From positions 1 through 42,026 of the forward strand of contig QKMY01000050.1 of NCBI GenBank assembly GCA_003242895.1: DNA of 42,026 nt, written 5' to 3'. Position numbers and translations under genes: made by a program. This document shows, in pieces, positions 26,025-35,680 of this stretch. The notes beneath the pieces are model-generated. The model saw only the letters and a list, made by a program, of their open reading frames with translations, searched no databases and was not told the DNA's origin. Position 1 is the stretch's first letter. Every line of letters starts with the position of its first letter. Source of the stretch: Candidatus Margulisiibacteriota bacterium (GTDB lineage Bacteria > Margulisbacteria > Riflemargulisbacteria > GWF2-39-127).

Positions 26025-26612
26025 TTAAGCGACACTATTATTGGAGTCAGAGTTTTCATCGCCTTCAGGAGATAATCCTAATGCTTGATTAAGAATTTTG
26101 CTGAGCTCACGAGCCATAACTTTTGGAACTTTAATAGTAAAAAACTCTTCGGCTTCGCTTTTTGCTTCATCTTTTAGCCAATGATTTTTTTCTGACATAT
26201 ATTTAAAGGCAGACTTATTAACTTTTCTTGCTACTTTCCCTGTGCTTTTCGATATGGCTTTTCTCATATCTTCAATTATGTCTTTCTCGTTTTTAATTAT
26301 TTCTTCGCTATTATCAACCATTTCAGAGGTATCAACATCACTTGCAATGCTATCCTCTTCAACTTTATTTTTTTTGTCAGATTCTTTTTTCAGTATAGTA
26401 CCGACTTCTACTGCAGATGCAATTAGCAAGCCTTGGGTTGATTCCATTTCCGGCACGTTTTTTATAGTTGAGTTATTGAGTAAGGTCTTATCGTCTAAAA
26501 TAGCCCCCTCAGCTTGAGGTAAATCTTTTTCCAGTAACTGATCGTTTTTTTTATTGAATCTATCATAATTATTATAATTAACACCAAAAGAATTCATAGG
26601 ACCTGTCTGCAT
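26025..26612 (-). CDS. Unknown charged protein
   Basis: Protein of 195 residues that I do not recognise. It begins MQTGPMNSFGVN, is Asn-rich at first, and has a long acidic middle (about 75-120, many Glu, Asp and Lys). A helical, basic-then-acidic C-terminal half follows (KVARKVNKSAFKYM, later KVMARELSKILNQAL), with an acidic Ser/Asn tail. There is no signal peptide or membrane segment. The frame is open five codons further, but the ATG at 26612 has GAGGAGG six bases upstream. It is a monocistronic gene with its own terminator. Coding status is supported by the ribosome-binding site and terminator, not by homology. Confidence 0.65.
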   Translation of the reverse strand: MQTGPMNSFGVNYNNYDRFNKKNDQLLEKDLPQAEGAILDDKTLLNNSTIKNVPEMESTQGLLIASAVEVGTILKKESDKKNKVEEDSIASDVDTSEMVDNSEEIIKNEKDIIEDMRKAISKSTGKVARKVNKSAFKYMSEKNHWLKDEAKSEAEEFFTIKVPKVMARELSKILNQALGLSPEGDENSDSNNSVA

Positions 26613-26717
26613 AATAATCCTCCTCAATTTAAAAACTCCCGATAGTAGTATTGTTCCATCAATAAGCTGATTCTAAACATATTGTTTTCTTATTGAAAAA
26701 AGATTAATTATTTGAGG

Positions 26718-27332
26718 TTAAGCGTGATCAGTATATAATTTTTTTCTGATAATCCTTGTTGGTACAATATTGGGCTGTAATAATGATAAAACTTCGTTTG
26801 GCCGGATATTGATCTCATTCCCTGCTTTTACCTCGAAATTAATTGACTCCGGGGAAAAACTGCAATGATAAAGATATTCTTTTAAATCTATTTCCCTGGT
26901 CTTTTTCTTTGACTTTTTTTGATATATTAATGTATTTTGAGAAAGCATACTATTTAAATAGCTGCCGTCAACTTCGTCACGGTAATAAGCGACGTATGCC
27001 GCAGCAGTAATTTGAGTACTCAAGGAACTAGATTCGATATCAAGAAAACATTTAATAATAGAAATTCCAGTCGGGAGCGCTTGATTTAATTTTGACTTTA
27101 TAGTTTCAGGCGAAATATGAGCAGAGAGCTCTAACGATGCTAATTCGAGCTCCCCTTCAATACTTACAGGCAGAGGCAAAGCAAAAGACATCTTAATCCT
27201 TGGATTAAACCCGGCAGAATATTGCAAAGGAAGATCTGAGCGTCTGAGTGCCCGTTCAAATGTCCGCATCAAGTCCAGATGAGAAATGTAACGCACTTCA
27301 TAACCTTTAGAAAAAACCAAATTGTACTTCAT
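26718..27332 (-). CDS. Radical SAM-linked protein, DUF2344/TIGR03936 family
   Basis: Protein of 204 residues beginning MKYNLVFSKGYEVRYISHLD, the hallmark N terminus of the TIGR03936 (DUF2344) family, followed by RTFERALRRSDLPLQYSAGFNP and SFALPLPV. Family members accompany, or are fused to, TIGR03960 radical SAM proteins; the pair's reaction is unknown. Here its ATG shares one base with the stop of the radical SAM gene (TAATG), with GGAG upstream, so the two are translationally coupled. An earlier in-frame start is less likely. Confidence 0.88.
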   Translation of the reverse strand: MKYNLVFSKGYEVRYISHLDLMRTFERALRRSDLPLQYSAGFNPRIKMSFALPLPVSIEGELELASLELSAHISPETIKSKLNQALPTGISIIKCFLDIESSSLSTQITAAAYVAYYRDEVDGSYLNSMLSQNTLIYQKKSKKKTREIDLKEYLYHCSFSPESINFEVKAGNEINIRPNEVLSLLQPNIVPTRIIRKKLYTDHA

Positions 27333-29143
27333 TAACATACTCCGCATTTCTTACAATTTTGACTGCAAATATCCGTTGTTTCACCACGTGATGATTTCTG
27401 TGACTCATTGGCAAGGTGTTTTTTGCTCACTCCTGAACTTATGTGCTCCCATGGCAATATCTCATCGAGGCCTCGTTCCCTATGGGCGTAGAACGAATAA
27501 TCAATACCTGATTCTTGAAAGGCTTTTGTCCAATTATTAAAATCAAAATGCTCTCGCCAGGCATCAAACTTGCATCCAAGTTTAAAGGCCTTTTCGATTA
27601 CTTTGGCTAACCGACGATCGCCTCTTGCTAATATTCCTTCAAAAACACTCGTATGAACTTCATGATATTTAAAATCAATTCTCGGATGCCGTAGTTCATT
27701 CTTCAGGATTTTCACTTTACGCCATATTTCGTCTTCGGTAATCATAGCAGCCCACTGAAATGGCGTATGGCTTTTTGGAACAAAAAAAGATACATTAACA
27801 ACGATTCGCTTTAACTTATGACCGGGAATCGTTTTCGAGACATCGATAATCTTACGCGCCAACAGACCGATATCATATATGTCATCATCGGTTTCAAATG
27901 GAAGACCAATCATGAAATATAACTTAACTGCTTCTACTCCAACAGAAAAAATAGTACGCACTGCCTGAAGAATTTCTTCTTCCGATAGATTCTTATTAAT
28001 AATATCCCGTAGTCTCTGACTTCCGGCTTCCGGAGCAATCGTAAATCCGGTTTTTCGGATCATCGTTAACTGCGTTGAAAGGCTTTTGCTAAGATTATCA
28101 GCACGAAGCGAAGGAAGAGAAAGCGAAACTTTTTTATTGTCCAGATAACGGGTAAGCTTCACTGCAGCCTCATCTATCGCACTGTAATCAGAACTCGATA
28201 AGGAAATAAGAGATAACTCTTCATATCCGGTATTACTCACGAGCTGCTTTGCATATGGAATAACCGCATCAATCGATCTTTCTCTTACAGGTCTTGACGT
28301 ATAGCCCGCCTGACAAAACCTGCATCCCCGGCTACAGCCCCTCATTATCTCAACAATAGCTCTATCGTGTACAACCTCTACAAAGGGAACTATAGGATTA
28401 CAAGGATAATTAATGAGGTCCATATTTTCGATATATGTCCGTACTACCTGTTTGCCAGCATTCTCATTGATCGGTTCTATTTCCGAAATTAAACCAGCCT
28501 CATCATATGATACGTTATAAAATGATGGAACATATATTCCGTCATATTTCGCTAATGCTTCCAGAATTTCATGTTTCGATTTATTTAATTTTTTTAATTC
28601 ATTATAGGTCGAGACAATCTTAACAAAAATCTCTTCCCCCTCTCCTATCACAAAAAAATCAAAAAAATCAGCAATCGGCTCAGGGTTAAAAGAACAGGCT
28701 CCTCCCCCGAAAATAATCGGGTACGTATCATCTCTATCTTTGGAATAGAATGGGATATTTGAAAGTTCCAGAATATTTAAAACATTAGTATAAATCAATT
28801 CTGTCTGCAGGGTTATTGCCAGAAAATCAAAATCCCCGACTGCCCGCTTGGATTCGAGAGAGAATAATGGGATATTCTCATCTCTAAGAAGTTTTTCGCA
28901 ATCAGCCGCGGGTGAATAAACTCGTTCCATCAATGCGTAATCTAAAGAATTAACAATATGATAGAATATTTGAATTGCCAAATTAGCAGTTCCGATTTCG
29001 TAGAGATCAGGATAGCTTATGGCAAGTTTCACGTCAGTTATATCCCAATCTTTGTGGATACTATTCAGTTCATTATTATTATAACGCGCAGGCTTTTCCA
29101 CAAAAGGAAAAACTTTTTGTTCCAACTTTTCATTTAAAGACAT
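27332..29143 (-). CDS. TIGR03960 family radical SAM protein
   Basis: Protein of 603 residues. An N-terminal cobalamin-binding-like region (about 30-230, with SYPDLYEIG and GGGACSFNPEPIADFFDFFVIGEGE split over 145-175) is followed by the radical SAM core with its 4Fe-4S ligands C270, C274 and C277 (RGCSRGCRFCQAGY). The tail ends in a second Cys cluster, C593, C597, C600 and C603, that may hold another iron-sulfur cluster. The substrate is unknown for the family; proximity in other genomes to RNase G and ribosomal genes suggests RNA or ribosome modification, but that is inference. It starts three bases after the PorV-like gene with only a weak ribosome-binding site. Confidence 0.9.
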   Translation of the reverse strand: MSLNEKLEQKVFPFVEKPARYNNNELNSIHKDWDITDVKLAISYPDLYEIGTANLAIQIFYHIVNSLDYALMERVYSPAADCEKLLRDENIPLFSLESKRAVGDFDFLAITLQTELIYTNVLNILELSNIPFYSKDRDDTYPIIFGGGACSFNPEPIADFFDFFVIGEGEEIFVKIVSTYNELKKLNKSKHEILEALAKYDGIYVPSFYNVSYDEAGLISEIEPINENAGKQVVRTYIENMDLINYPCNPIVPFVEVVHDRAIVEIMRGCSRGCRFCQAGYTSRPVRERSIDAVIPYAKQLVSNTGYEELSLISLSSSDYSAIDEAAVKLTRYLDNKKVSLSLPSLRADNLSKSLSTQLTMIRKTGFTIAPEAGSQRLRDIINKNLSEEEILQAVRTIFSVGVEAVKLYFMIGLPFETDDDIYDIGLLARKIIDVSKTIPGHKLKRIVVNVSFFVPKSHTPFQWAAMITEDEIWRKVKILKNELRHPRIDFKYHEVHTSVFEGILARGDRRLAKVIEKAFKLGCKFDAWREHFDFNNWTKAFQESGIDYSFYAHRERGLDEILPWEHISSGVSKKHLANESQKSSRGETTDICSQNCKKCGVC

Positions 29144-29146
29144 TGA

Positions 29147-30361
29147 TTATTTCTTTCTGATTATTAATTTGGAGGTTGTTTGACTTATATTTTTATTTTT
29201 CTCTTGAGCTCTAGCATAAAGGATATTGTTTCCATTATCAAGAGGTATTTGAGCTTCCCATTTTCCAAAATCATCGGCACTAACGCGATCAACCAGAACT
29301 TCATTCCGGTATATTGAAATAGTAGCGTTGTCCTGTGCTCTGCCGGATAAAGTATAAAAGGGTTCATCGGTTATAATATAAGGCTTGTTTGTGTCCAAGG
29401 TAGGTCTGAATGATTCGCCGCCATGGTAAAAAGAAACTGAAAAATAATGATTATAAGCCGCACCGGGTAACGCAGATAAGTCATCATTATACTCAAAGGC
29501 ATAATCCAACACTACATTGTCAAAATCAAAGCCGCTCAGCTTGTCAAAGTTGATACCCATACCAAGCATATACGACTTATCTGCAATTCCTGCCTTAAGC
29601 AGATATTTATCAATAAATGTATAGCTTGTGCCAAAATAGTTTTTATCCTTTTCAAAATCGCCAAAAATTTTCCATGAAGGAGCAATGCTATACGAAGCGC
29701 CAAACCTGTAACGCGATTCAACAACCTCTTCCTCGTTACTTCCGGTCCATTTTAATTTGGATTTGATGATATTAAAACCTACCAATCCGACATCAAGATC
29801 ATCGAATACAAAACGAGGAATAATGAGTCCCCCATTTACTCCATACCCAAAACGTTGATTGCCATCTACAAACTGATTAATTACTTTTAATCCGGCTCCC
29901 AAATAGACCCTTCTTAATATAGTTTCATTGAGCGCAGTTGCCAGACTAATCATAAAAGATCGTTCGCCACTGCTAAAACTAGTTCCAGTCTTGAATATTC
30001 TATTTTCTTCAGCAGAAAAATCAGTTTCAGGAATACCATCCATTGAATAACCGGAATATCCTAAGCCGATAACAAAATTATTATATGGAATTGTCCCTCC
30101 CAATACGTAATACTGATAATTAGAGAGATAGTTCGAATACATCGTCGTTAACTCTAGGCCCTTAATACTTCCAATAGCTGCAGGATTAGCATAGATGCCA
30201 AATATATCTCCGATATCTGAGGTATAGGTCTTCCCCTTTGCAATATTAGATGCCCCTATAATAATCTTGTTTACATCCGGCAATTCTTCTCGCGGACAGG
30301 CCACTACATTGTTCATACTCAAAACACAAATAACGATTAATAAAGAAGTTAACTTTTTCAC
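29147..30361 (-). CDS. PorV/UPF0164-like outer-membrane beta-barrel with Ig-like C-terminal domain
   Basis: Protein of 404 residues. A signal peptide (about 1-21, ending near VVAC) is followed by a region typical of PorV/UPF0164 barrels: IFGIYANPAAIG, then alternating strands of a roughly 14-strand FadL-like barrel to about residue 320. The last 80 residues (TNKPYIITDE onward) form a compact Ig-like beta-sandwich with GKWEAQIPLDNGNN, resembling bacterial Ig repeats. PorV is the shuttle of type IX secretion in Bacteroidetes, but UPF0164 members occur where no such system is known. GTG start with AAGGTGA upstream; 13 bases after the giant surface protein gene, with which it must be co-expressed. 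Confidence 0.75.
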   Translation of the reverse strand: MKKLTSLLIVICVLSMNNVVACPREELPDVNKIIIGASNIAKGKTYTSDIGDIFGIYANPAAIGSIKGLELTTMYSNYLSNYQYYVLGGTIPYNNFVIGLGYSGYSMDGIPETDFSAEENRIFKTGTSFSSGERSFMISLATALNETILRRVYLGAGLKVINQFVDGNQRFGYGVNGGLIIPRFVFDDLDVGLVGFNIIKSKLKWTGSNEEEVVESRYRFGASYSIAPSWKIFGDFEKDKNYFGTSYTFIDKYLLKAGIADKSYMLGMGINFDKLSGFDFDNVVLDYAFEYNDDLSALPGAAYNHYFSVSFYHGGESFRPTLDTNKPYIITDEPFYTLSGRAQDNATISIYRNEVLVDRVSADDFGKWEAQIPLDNGNNILYARAQEKNKNISQTTSKLIIRKK

Positions 30362-30374
30362 TCAATATCACCTT

Positions 30375-33300
30375 TTACCATACTGCCAATTTCGTCTTTA
30401 TCTTGGATTTTATATCTGAACCATTTTCAGCAATTGCATATAAAAGATAAGCACCGGAAGGAATTGAACGATTTGCGCCAACTAATCCATCGTAATCAAT
30501 AATATTATATCCATAATTAAGGTTATTAACAGTTTTTTCCCAGATGACACCGCCAACTGCATTAACTATATAGAACGTCACATTTGCAGGTGAAAGAAGC
30601 GTAAAGCCTATCTTCAATTTAGTTCCGGCCCCAGAATGATAAGGATTCGGGTATACAAGCAAATTACTTATTTTTGGATCAGCATTAGAACCATTACTCA
30701 CAAGAAAGCTAAAATTAAAATCATCTAACTGATTACCGGCGGTATCTTTAACTTTTAGCTGCAGTATCCCATCCTTATTCCCGATAGTAGAAATAGTTAA
30801 GATCCCTGTTGTTTCAGAATATAAAAAATAATTCGTACTGGTCGTATCGTGATTTAGTTCTTCACCATTCAGGATAACTTTAATCAAATTCCCATTAATA
30901 GCTTTACCATTATCATTAAATTCTATCTGTAACGAAGAATCATGAAATAAGACTGATTTATCAAAGACTTGAGTGAGAACACCATTAACCAGGCTTTTTA
31001 TGATTTTAATATAGGCAGGATACGCATAATGTATATCTAGCGGTACCGTAGTATTCCAATGAAAAGCAGTATTTGATGCGGCAGTTAAGGCCCCAACATT
31101 ATCTTTGTGTCTAGTTATTGTGGAATTAAGCGTTATTACACTGGAGTAATATTTGCAGAAGGCATCGATGATTACATTTCCAGCGGTACGTATTTTAGTA
31201 GTGCTTATCTGGAACGATACGGTAGTCGAACTACCGGCATTCAAACTTAAAGGAGCAAATGTGGGAGAGGCCGCATACTCGTAAGAAATATCCTGTCCGG
31301 AAATGCTATCCTTATAAAAAACCGGACCAGCCTCATTTATTGTAACAGAAAAAGTGTTATTGTTTTCGATACCGATATTCACATAGTAACTGTGAGAGTT
31401 ATCAATAACATTTGCAGAAGAATAGACATTTGTAATCTTAACTTTATTATCGATAACGGCAAGTTGAATCGGGCTCTGCGGCCGCGGAAAAATCCCTGAT
31501 GGAAGAACAAAGCTACTTCCGCTTGAAACAACACTATCTACTTGAAAGTTCATATTTGACTGAGAATCACTCCCAAGCCCAACCACGACAAAATAACGGG
31601 TAGGAATATTAGCTTTTAGATTAACACTCGGCAGATTAGTTTTTAGCGTGCTATCGAACTTAATTATCGAGCCTTCCAAAATATCATTTGCATCAAGGAC
31701 ATTGTTGCCATTATCCCGATATAATTTGATGTAAGTAATCCCTTTATTATTATCATAAAAAGCATTCTGATTACTTAACAACTTAACTGCGACATTATTT
31801 AAATCTGATTTGCTTTCCAAAGTATACGCAATTAACGGTACTGAATCAGACAATTCAAAAACTTTAGCCGGTGCTATTGATTCAATCTCACTGATAGCTA
31901 TATTGGTATACTTAACAGGGATAGAAATATTATAGGTATCTTGTTCTCCGCTTAAAAAAACATCCTGGTTTATATAATTCGTTGTTGCCCTCGCATCCTT
32001 GATATTAGCAGCCACATCGGAAGACGATGACGGAGCAACAGAAATATCATCACCTAATGAATAAACAAGAAAAAACCGTTCCTGCTTTTCTAATTCATCA
32101 TCACCATTTGTAGAAGAATAATTTGTTGTCGGGATAAAAAGGTTAAGTCCGGTAACATTAACTCTGTTTGGTAAATTAGATTCACCGTGAACATTCTTTG
32201 TCCCTAATTCCCATGCCGTTATCAATTCTTCATTATTTGGACCATTGAAGAAATAATCTCTATCTGTATCTCTATAGAGACTGACAAGGGTTACACCGTT
32301 TTTTTGATTTTTTTCTGTGACATAAGGAATACTACCTGAATTTGCAAAGGTTAACTCACTCAATGCCAAAGATATTTCCTGGCCGGAAAGACTAAATCTT
32401 GCAACCGGAAAATCATTATCTCCAGCCCCGATATTTCCTGGGGAAAGGATTGAGACAAATTCATCCAATCGCAGACCACCGAGCTTTGCGGCATACCGAC
32501 TATCATCAGGCTGTACAGGTAGCTGCCCGATCATGCTGACATCGAGTCCACTGGCAACTCCAAGGACTGACAGTGATTTGATTTGAAAAAAAATCTTTTT
32601 CCCGTCACCGATACTCGTCTTATTGCCTATATCATAAACAACAAAAAAATTCCGGGTTACACCTTTATCCAGTGTCCCAAAAAGCCCAGTGATTTCAATT
32701 GTTGAAGCATTATTAATAATATTGCCATTATCGCCACTTTCTGTACCCGCGATCGGTATATACGCGTCTCCATTACTTTCGTCAGCCTCAAAAACCCCTA
32801 TATTAGGACCATTGTCTTCGTAAAAATAGATTTTATTTATACCGTCATTAGTCTTATCTTTATCAAAGTTATTTCCATCATTATAGATTTTAAGCTTAAA
32901 ATCTCCGGTAAAACTCTCACCTCTCGGTTTAATGCTCAGATATGCATAAGGCACCTTCGATTGATTAGGAATTACGATCTTGGGCGTATATGATTTATCA
33001 AGCGCCACTTCAATGCCGGATATAGCAAATTGTTTCTCCGGAGGATTGCCGATATTAACGGTATTTCCCTGAGAATCCTGAATAGCTGTTAATTTAAAAT
33101 TGGCAGTTGACTCTAGTGTGGCATTATTAGCGACAGTATAATAAAAATAAAAAGTCTTTTTATCACCTACTTCAACAAAGGCTATATCTCCAAAAGAAGT
33201 GAAGGTACAGCTATTGGCAGGATTAGCATCAAAAGACGTAGAACTAAGAGGCGTGAGGGCTCCGTTATCAACCTGATACTCTAGCTCTACCTTTGAAATT

Positions 33301-33539
33301 CCAGACGAACTAAAAGCAACAGAGCCATTATTTGTAATTGTAATTGAAGATATTTTAGCATCCTCAAGCGTCCCTTCCAGTGTAAACGTATAAACCAATG
33401 CCTTTTGATAGCCTCGGGGAAGCGCATTACTTGCTGTTGCAAAGCCACTAAAATTAGCGCTGACAGTATCAGCGTTTACAGAGAAATGCGCGAATGTAAA
33501 AAATACAAATAATAATGAAAATAATTTGATATAACGCAT
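30375..33539 (-). CDS. Large exported repeat protein with FlgD-like C-terminal domain
   Basis: Protein of 1054 residues. Signal peptide 1-23 (ends VNADT). The main part contains at least four diverged beta-rich repeats, each with an aromatic-rich strand: KTFYFYYTVANN at 128, RNFFVVYDIGNK at 296, RFFLVYSLGDD at 488 and RYFVVVGLGSD at 648. Between them are Asp/Asn-rich loops (FYEDNGPN, LYRDTDRD, LYRDNGNNVLDANDI) that could bind calcium. The last 96 residues (959-1054, VYPNPYHSGAG, then IIDYDG, PSGAYLLY) are a FlgD Ig-like/T9SS-sorting-like domain. It is probably a surface or secreted adhesin or stalk protein; the partner gene codes the PorV-like barrel. No enzyme motif was seen. Confidence 0.75.
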   Translation of the reverse strand: MRYIKLFSLLFVFFTFAHFSVNADTVSANFSGFATASNALPRGYQKALVYTFTLEGTLEDAKISSITITNNGSVAFSSSGISKVELEYQVDNGALTPLSSTSFDANPANSCTFTSFGDIAFVEVGDKKTFYFYYTVANNATLESTANFKLTAIQDSQGNTVNIGNPPEKQFAISGIEVALDKSYTPKIVIPNQSKVPYAYLSIKPRGESFTGDFKLKIYNDGNNFDKDKTNDGINKIYFYEDNGPNIGVFEADESNGDAYIPIAGTESGDNGNIINNASTIEITGLFGTLDKGVTRNFFVVYDIGNKTSIGDGKKIFFQIKSLSVLGVASGLDVSMIGQLPVQPDDSRYAAKLGGLRLDEFVSILSPGNIGAGDNDFPVARFSLSGQEISLALSELTFANSGSIPYVTEKNQKNGVTLVSLYRDTDRDYFFNGPNNEELITAWELGTKNVHGESNLPNRVNVTGLNLFIPTTNYSSTNGDDELEKQERFFLVYSLGDDISVAPSSSSDVAANIKDARATTNYINQDVFLSGEQDTYNISIPVKYTNIAISEIESIAPAKVFELSDSVPLIAYTLESKSDLNNVAVKLLSNQNAFYDNNKGITYIKLYRDNGNNVLDANDILEGSIIKFDSTLKTNLPSVNLKANIPTRYFVVVGLGSDSQSNMNFQVDSVVSSGSSFVLPSGIFPRPQSPIQLAVIDNKVKITNVYSSANVIDNSHSYYVNIGIENNNTFSVTINEAGPVFYKDSISGQDISYEYAASPTFAPLSLNAGSSTTVSFQISTTKIRTAGNVIIDAFCKYYSSVITLNSTITRHKDNVGALTAASNTAFHWNTTVPLDIHYAYPAYIKIIKSLVNGVLTQVFDKSVLFHDSSLQIEFNDNGKAINGNLIKVILNGEELNHDTTSTNYFLYSETTGILTISTIGNKDGILQLKVKDTAGNQLDDFNFSFLVSNGSNADPKISNLLVYPNPYHSGAGTKLKIGFTLLSPANVTFYIVNAVGGVIWEKTVNNLNYGYNIIDYDGLVGANRSIPSGAYLLYAIAENGSDIKSKIKTKLAVW

Positions 33540-33960
33540 ATTATTACCTTTTATAATTATACATAATTTAGAATTGTCTTAATTTTTAAATTTCATCAAA
33601 AGATATCAATTTGGAGGCATGTAAATTTTATTATATCATAGAGTATTCTCATTTAACATATCATTATTGGGTTAGCGATGCGATATGTCAGTTATTAATC
33701 AGCAAAAACGCTGCACTATTGCGAACGGTTGCAAAAGAAAGAAAAATCACAGAGAATAAAGCCAATTATTGTCCGATAGAAAGCTCTACCCAGTTAGATT
33801 AGCAATCACTAAAAAAAATATTGCAAAATATCTAAAGTAATCATACAATTCAGTGTGGATTTATGAATAAATTTTGTGTATTTCTTATCTACGTCCGACA
33901 TGGTTTAACTCAGCAGATATTTGCTAGAATATTTGACTATTAAAAAGGAGTTTTTTTCTT
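33540..33960. other. Divergent intergenic region between the surface-protein operon and the ROK kinase
   Basis: 421 A+T-rich bases. The left part holds the leader of the minus-strand surface-protein gene, with a TATAAT on the minus strand at 33561-33556 lacking a good -35. The right part holds the ROK promoter at 33821-33849. A 63-codon TTG-started frame at 33611-33802 is probably not a gene. No repeats or RNA were recognised. Confidence 0.55.
33821..33849 (+). promoter_or_regulatory. Putative promoter of the ROK-hisHA operon
   Basis: TTGCAA (33821-33826) and TACAAT (33844-33849) are 17 bases apart, about 110 bases before the ROK start codon. Confidence 0.45.
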
Positions 33961-34932
33961 ATGACAGATAAATATATTGTTGGAGTAGACCTTGGTGGCA
34001 CAAAAATTGCGACTGCGGTAGCGACAAAAGAAGGAAAAGTACTAAATCAACTAAACATCCCAACTCTTGCTGAAAAAGGACCGGATGTTGTTATTTCAAG
34101 AATAGTTAATTCTATCGAAAATCTCCTCTCTGACCTTAAGATTGAAAAAAGCCAGATCAGTTCTCTTTGTATCGGAGTTCCGGGTCATGTAAACGCTGAG
34201 AAAGGCAAAGTCTATAAAGCTCCGAATCTAGCAGATTGGAATAATATACCACTTAAGAAAATACTAAAAACCCATTTTGATACAAATATTATTATTGAAA
34301 ATGACGCAAACGCAGCAGCTTTAGGAGAGTTCAAACTGGGCGCAGGCAAAGGCAGCTCCAATATGTTTTTTATTACAATAAGTACAGGCGTCGGAGCAGG
34401 AATTATTCTAAATAACAAACTCTATCATGGTTCTAACAATAGCGCAGGTGAAGTAGGTCATATGACCTTCAATCCCGAGGGACCAAGATGCGGATGCGGA
34501 AATACAGGCTGCTTTGAGGCGTATGCATCCGGTCCGGCCATGGCAGCCAGGGCTATCGGCAAATTAAAAAAATCAGCAAAGCTAACGGCCGAAGCCAAAA
34601 TTCTGATTGATCTGGTTGATGGCGAACTTGATAAAATAGACGCAAAAACTTTAAGCGAAGCAGCAAAAAAAGGAGATAAGTTTTCTTTAGAGCAGATAAA
34701 AGAGAATGCTTATTATATTGGGATTGGCCTTGTGAACATTATTAATATACTCGATCCGGAATTAATCGTTATAGGCGGCGGCGTATCACAAATAGGTGAA
34801 ATACTTTTTGATGAAATCAGGAATGCTATAAATAAACGTTGTACGATGAATGTTGATAGCATTGCTCCAGTTGTACCGGCACAACTAGGGACCGATGCAG
34901 GAATCCTGGGCGCTATTTCATTAGGGATGTAA
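33961..34932 (+). CDS. ROK family sugar kinase, probably glucokinase
   Basis: Cytosolic ATP-dependent kinase of 323 residues. The ATP phosphate loop is GVDLGGTKIA at the N terminus. The catalytic Asp lies in IIENDANAAALGE, and STGVGAGII and HNN-like NNSAGEVGHM follow. The ROK zinc site is formed by the His of GHM and the Cys cluster CGCGNTGC, then FEAYASGPA. Glucokinase is the likely activity because the ROK zinc motif and ASG are typical of bacterial glucokinases, but N-acetylmannosamine or other hexose kinases cannot be excluded. AAAAAGGAG lies ten bases before the ATG. hisH follows after 42 bases, an association without obvious metabolic logic. Confidence 0.88.
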   Translation: MTDKYIVGVDLGGTKIATAVATKEGKVLNQLNIPTLAEKGPDVVISRIVNSIENLLSDLKIEKSQISSLCIGVPGHVNAEKGKVYKAPNLADWNNIPLKKILKTHFDTNIIIENDANAAALGEFKLGAGKGSSNMFFITISTGVGAGIILNNKLYHGSNNSAGEVGHMTFNPEGPRCGCGNTGCFEAYASGPAMAARAIGKLKKSAKLTAEAKILIDLVDGELDKIDAKTLSEAAKKGDKFSLEQIKENAYYIGIGLVNIINILDPELIVIGGGVSQIGEILFDEIRNAINKRCTMNVDSIAPVVPAQLGTDAGILGAISLGM

Positions 34933-34974
34933 CATACGGATAAAAATGGAGCGATTAATTAATAAAGGAAGCCG

Positions 34975-35607
34975 ATGAACAAAAACTATATAGCAATAAT
35001 TGATTATGGGATGGGAAACCTGAGAAGTGTATACAAAGCATTAGAAATCCTGGGGCATCCGGCTATAATAACCGACTCCCCTGAAATAATAGAAAAGTCA
35101 TCTGGGATCATACTCCCTGGAGTTGGAGCTTTTGGTGCTCTTATGGACAATATGAAAACCAAAGGATTAATAAAACCGCTCCTTGAACAAATCGAAGCTG
35201 GCAAGCAATATCTTGGCATATGCGTAGGGTTGCAGATCTTATTTGAAAAAGGCTATGAAAAAGGAACTCACCAGGGCCTGGGAATTTTTCCCGGGGATGT
35301 CATACACTTCCACAATTTGCCAGCAAACCTTAAAGTGCCGCACATGGGCTGGAATTCAGTATCACTCAAAAAAGATAATAAACTTTTTTGTGGAATACAA
35401 AATGAGGACATGTTCTATTTCGTCCATTCATACCATGCGGCAACATCCAATGAAGATATCATTTCAGCAACAACTAATTACGGCTATGAGTTTGTATCAG
35501 GTGTGCATCATGACAACATTCACGGAATACAGTTTCATCCTGAGAAAAGCGGGCGGCTAGGGCAGAGAATCCTCAACAATTTCGCTATTAACTGTTTAAT
35601 GGGGTAA
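34975..35607 (+). CDS. hisH: Imidazole glycerol phosphate synthase, glutamine amidotransferase subunit
   Basis: Supplies ammonia from glutamine to HisF in histidine synthesis. The 210 residues carry the class I amidotransferase triad: C83 (LGICVGLQ), H188 and E190 (GIQFHPEKS), plus IIDYGMGNLRSV at the N terminus and the HMGWN stretch. AAAGGA precedes the ATG. The cyclase partner HisF is not in this window. Confidence 0.96.
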   Translation: MNKNYIAIIDYGMGNLRSVYKALEILGHPAIITDSPEIIEKSSGIILPGVGAFGALMDNMKTKGLIKPLLEQIEAGKQYLGICVGLQILFEKGYEKGTHQGLGIFPGDVIHFHNLPANLKVPHMGWNSVSLKKDNKLFCGIQNEDMFYFVHSYHAATSNEDIISATTNYGYEFVSGVHHDNIHGIQFHPEKSGRLGQRILNNFAINCLMG

Positions 35608-35680
35608 ATAAGAAATGGTTTGCCCGCTCTTTAAAAAAAATAGTATCGATGAAATTAAGAGTACTGAAGGGACCAAAATT

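Noticed and set aside
33611-33802. 63-codon plus-strand frame starting with TTG
   Set aside because: It lies in the divergent promoter region, has an aromatic-rich random composition and no family resemblance, and its GGAGG lies inside the frame, not before the start.
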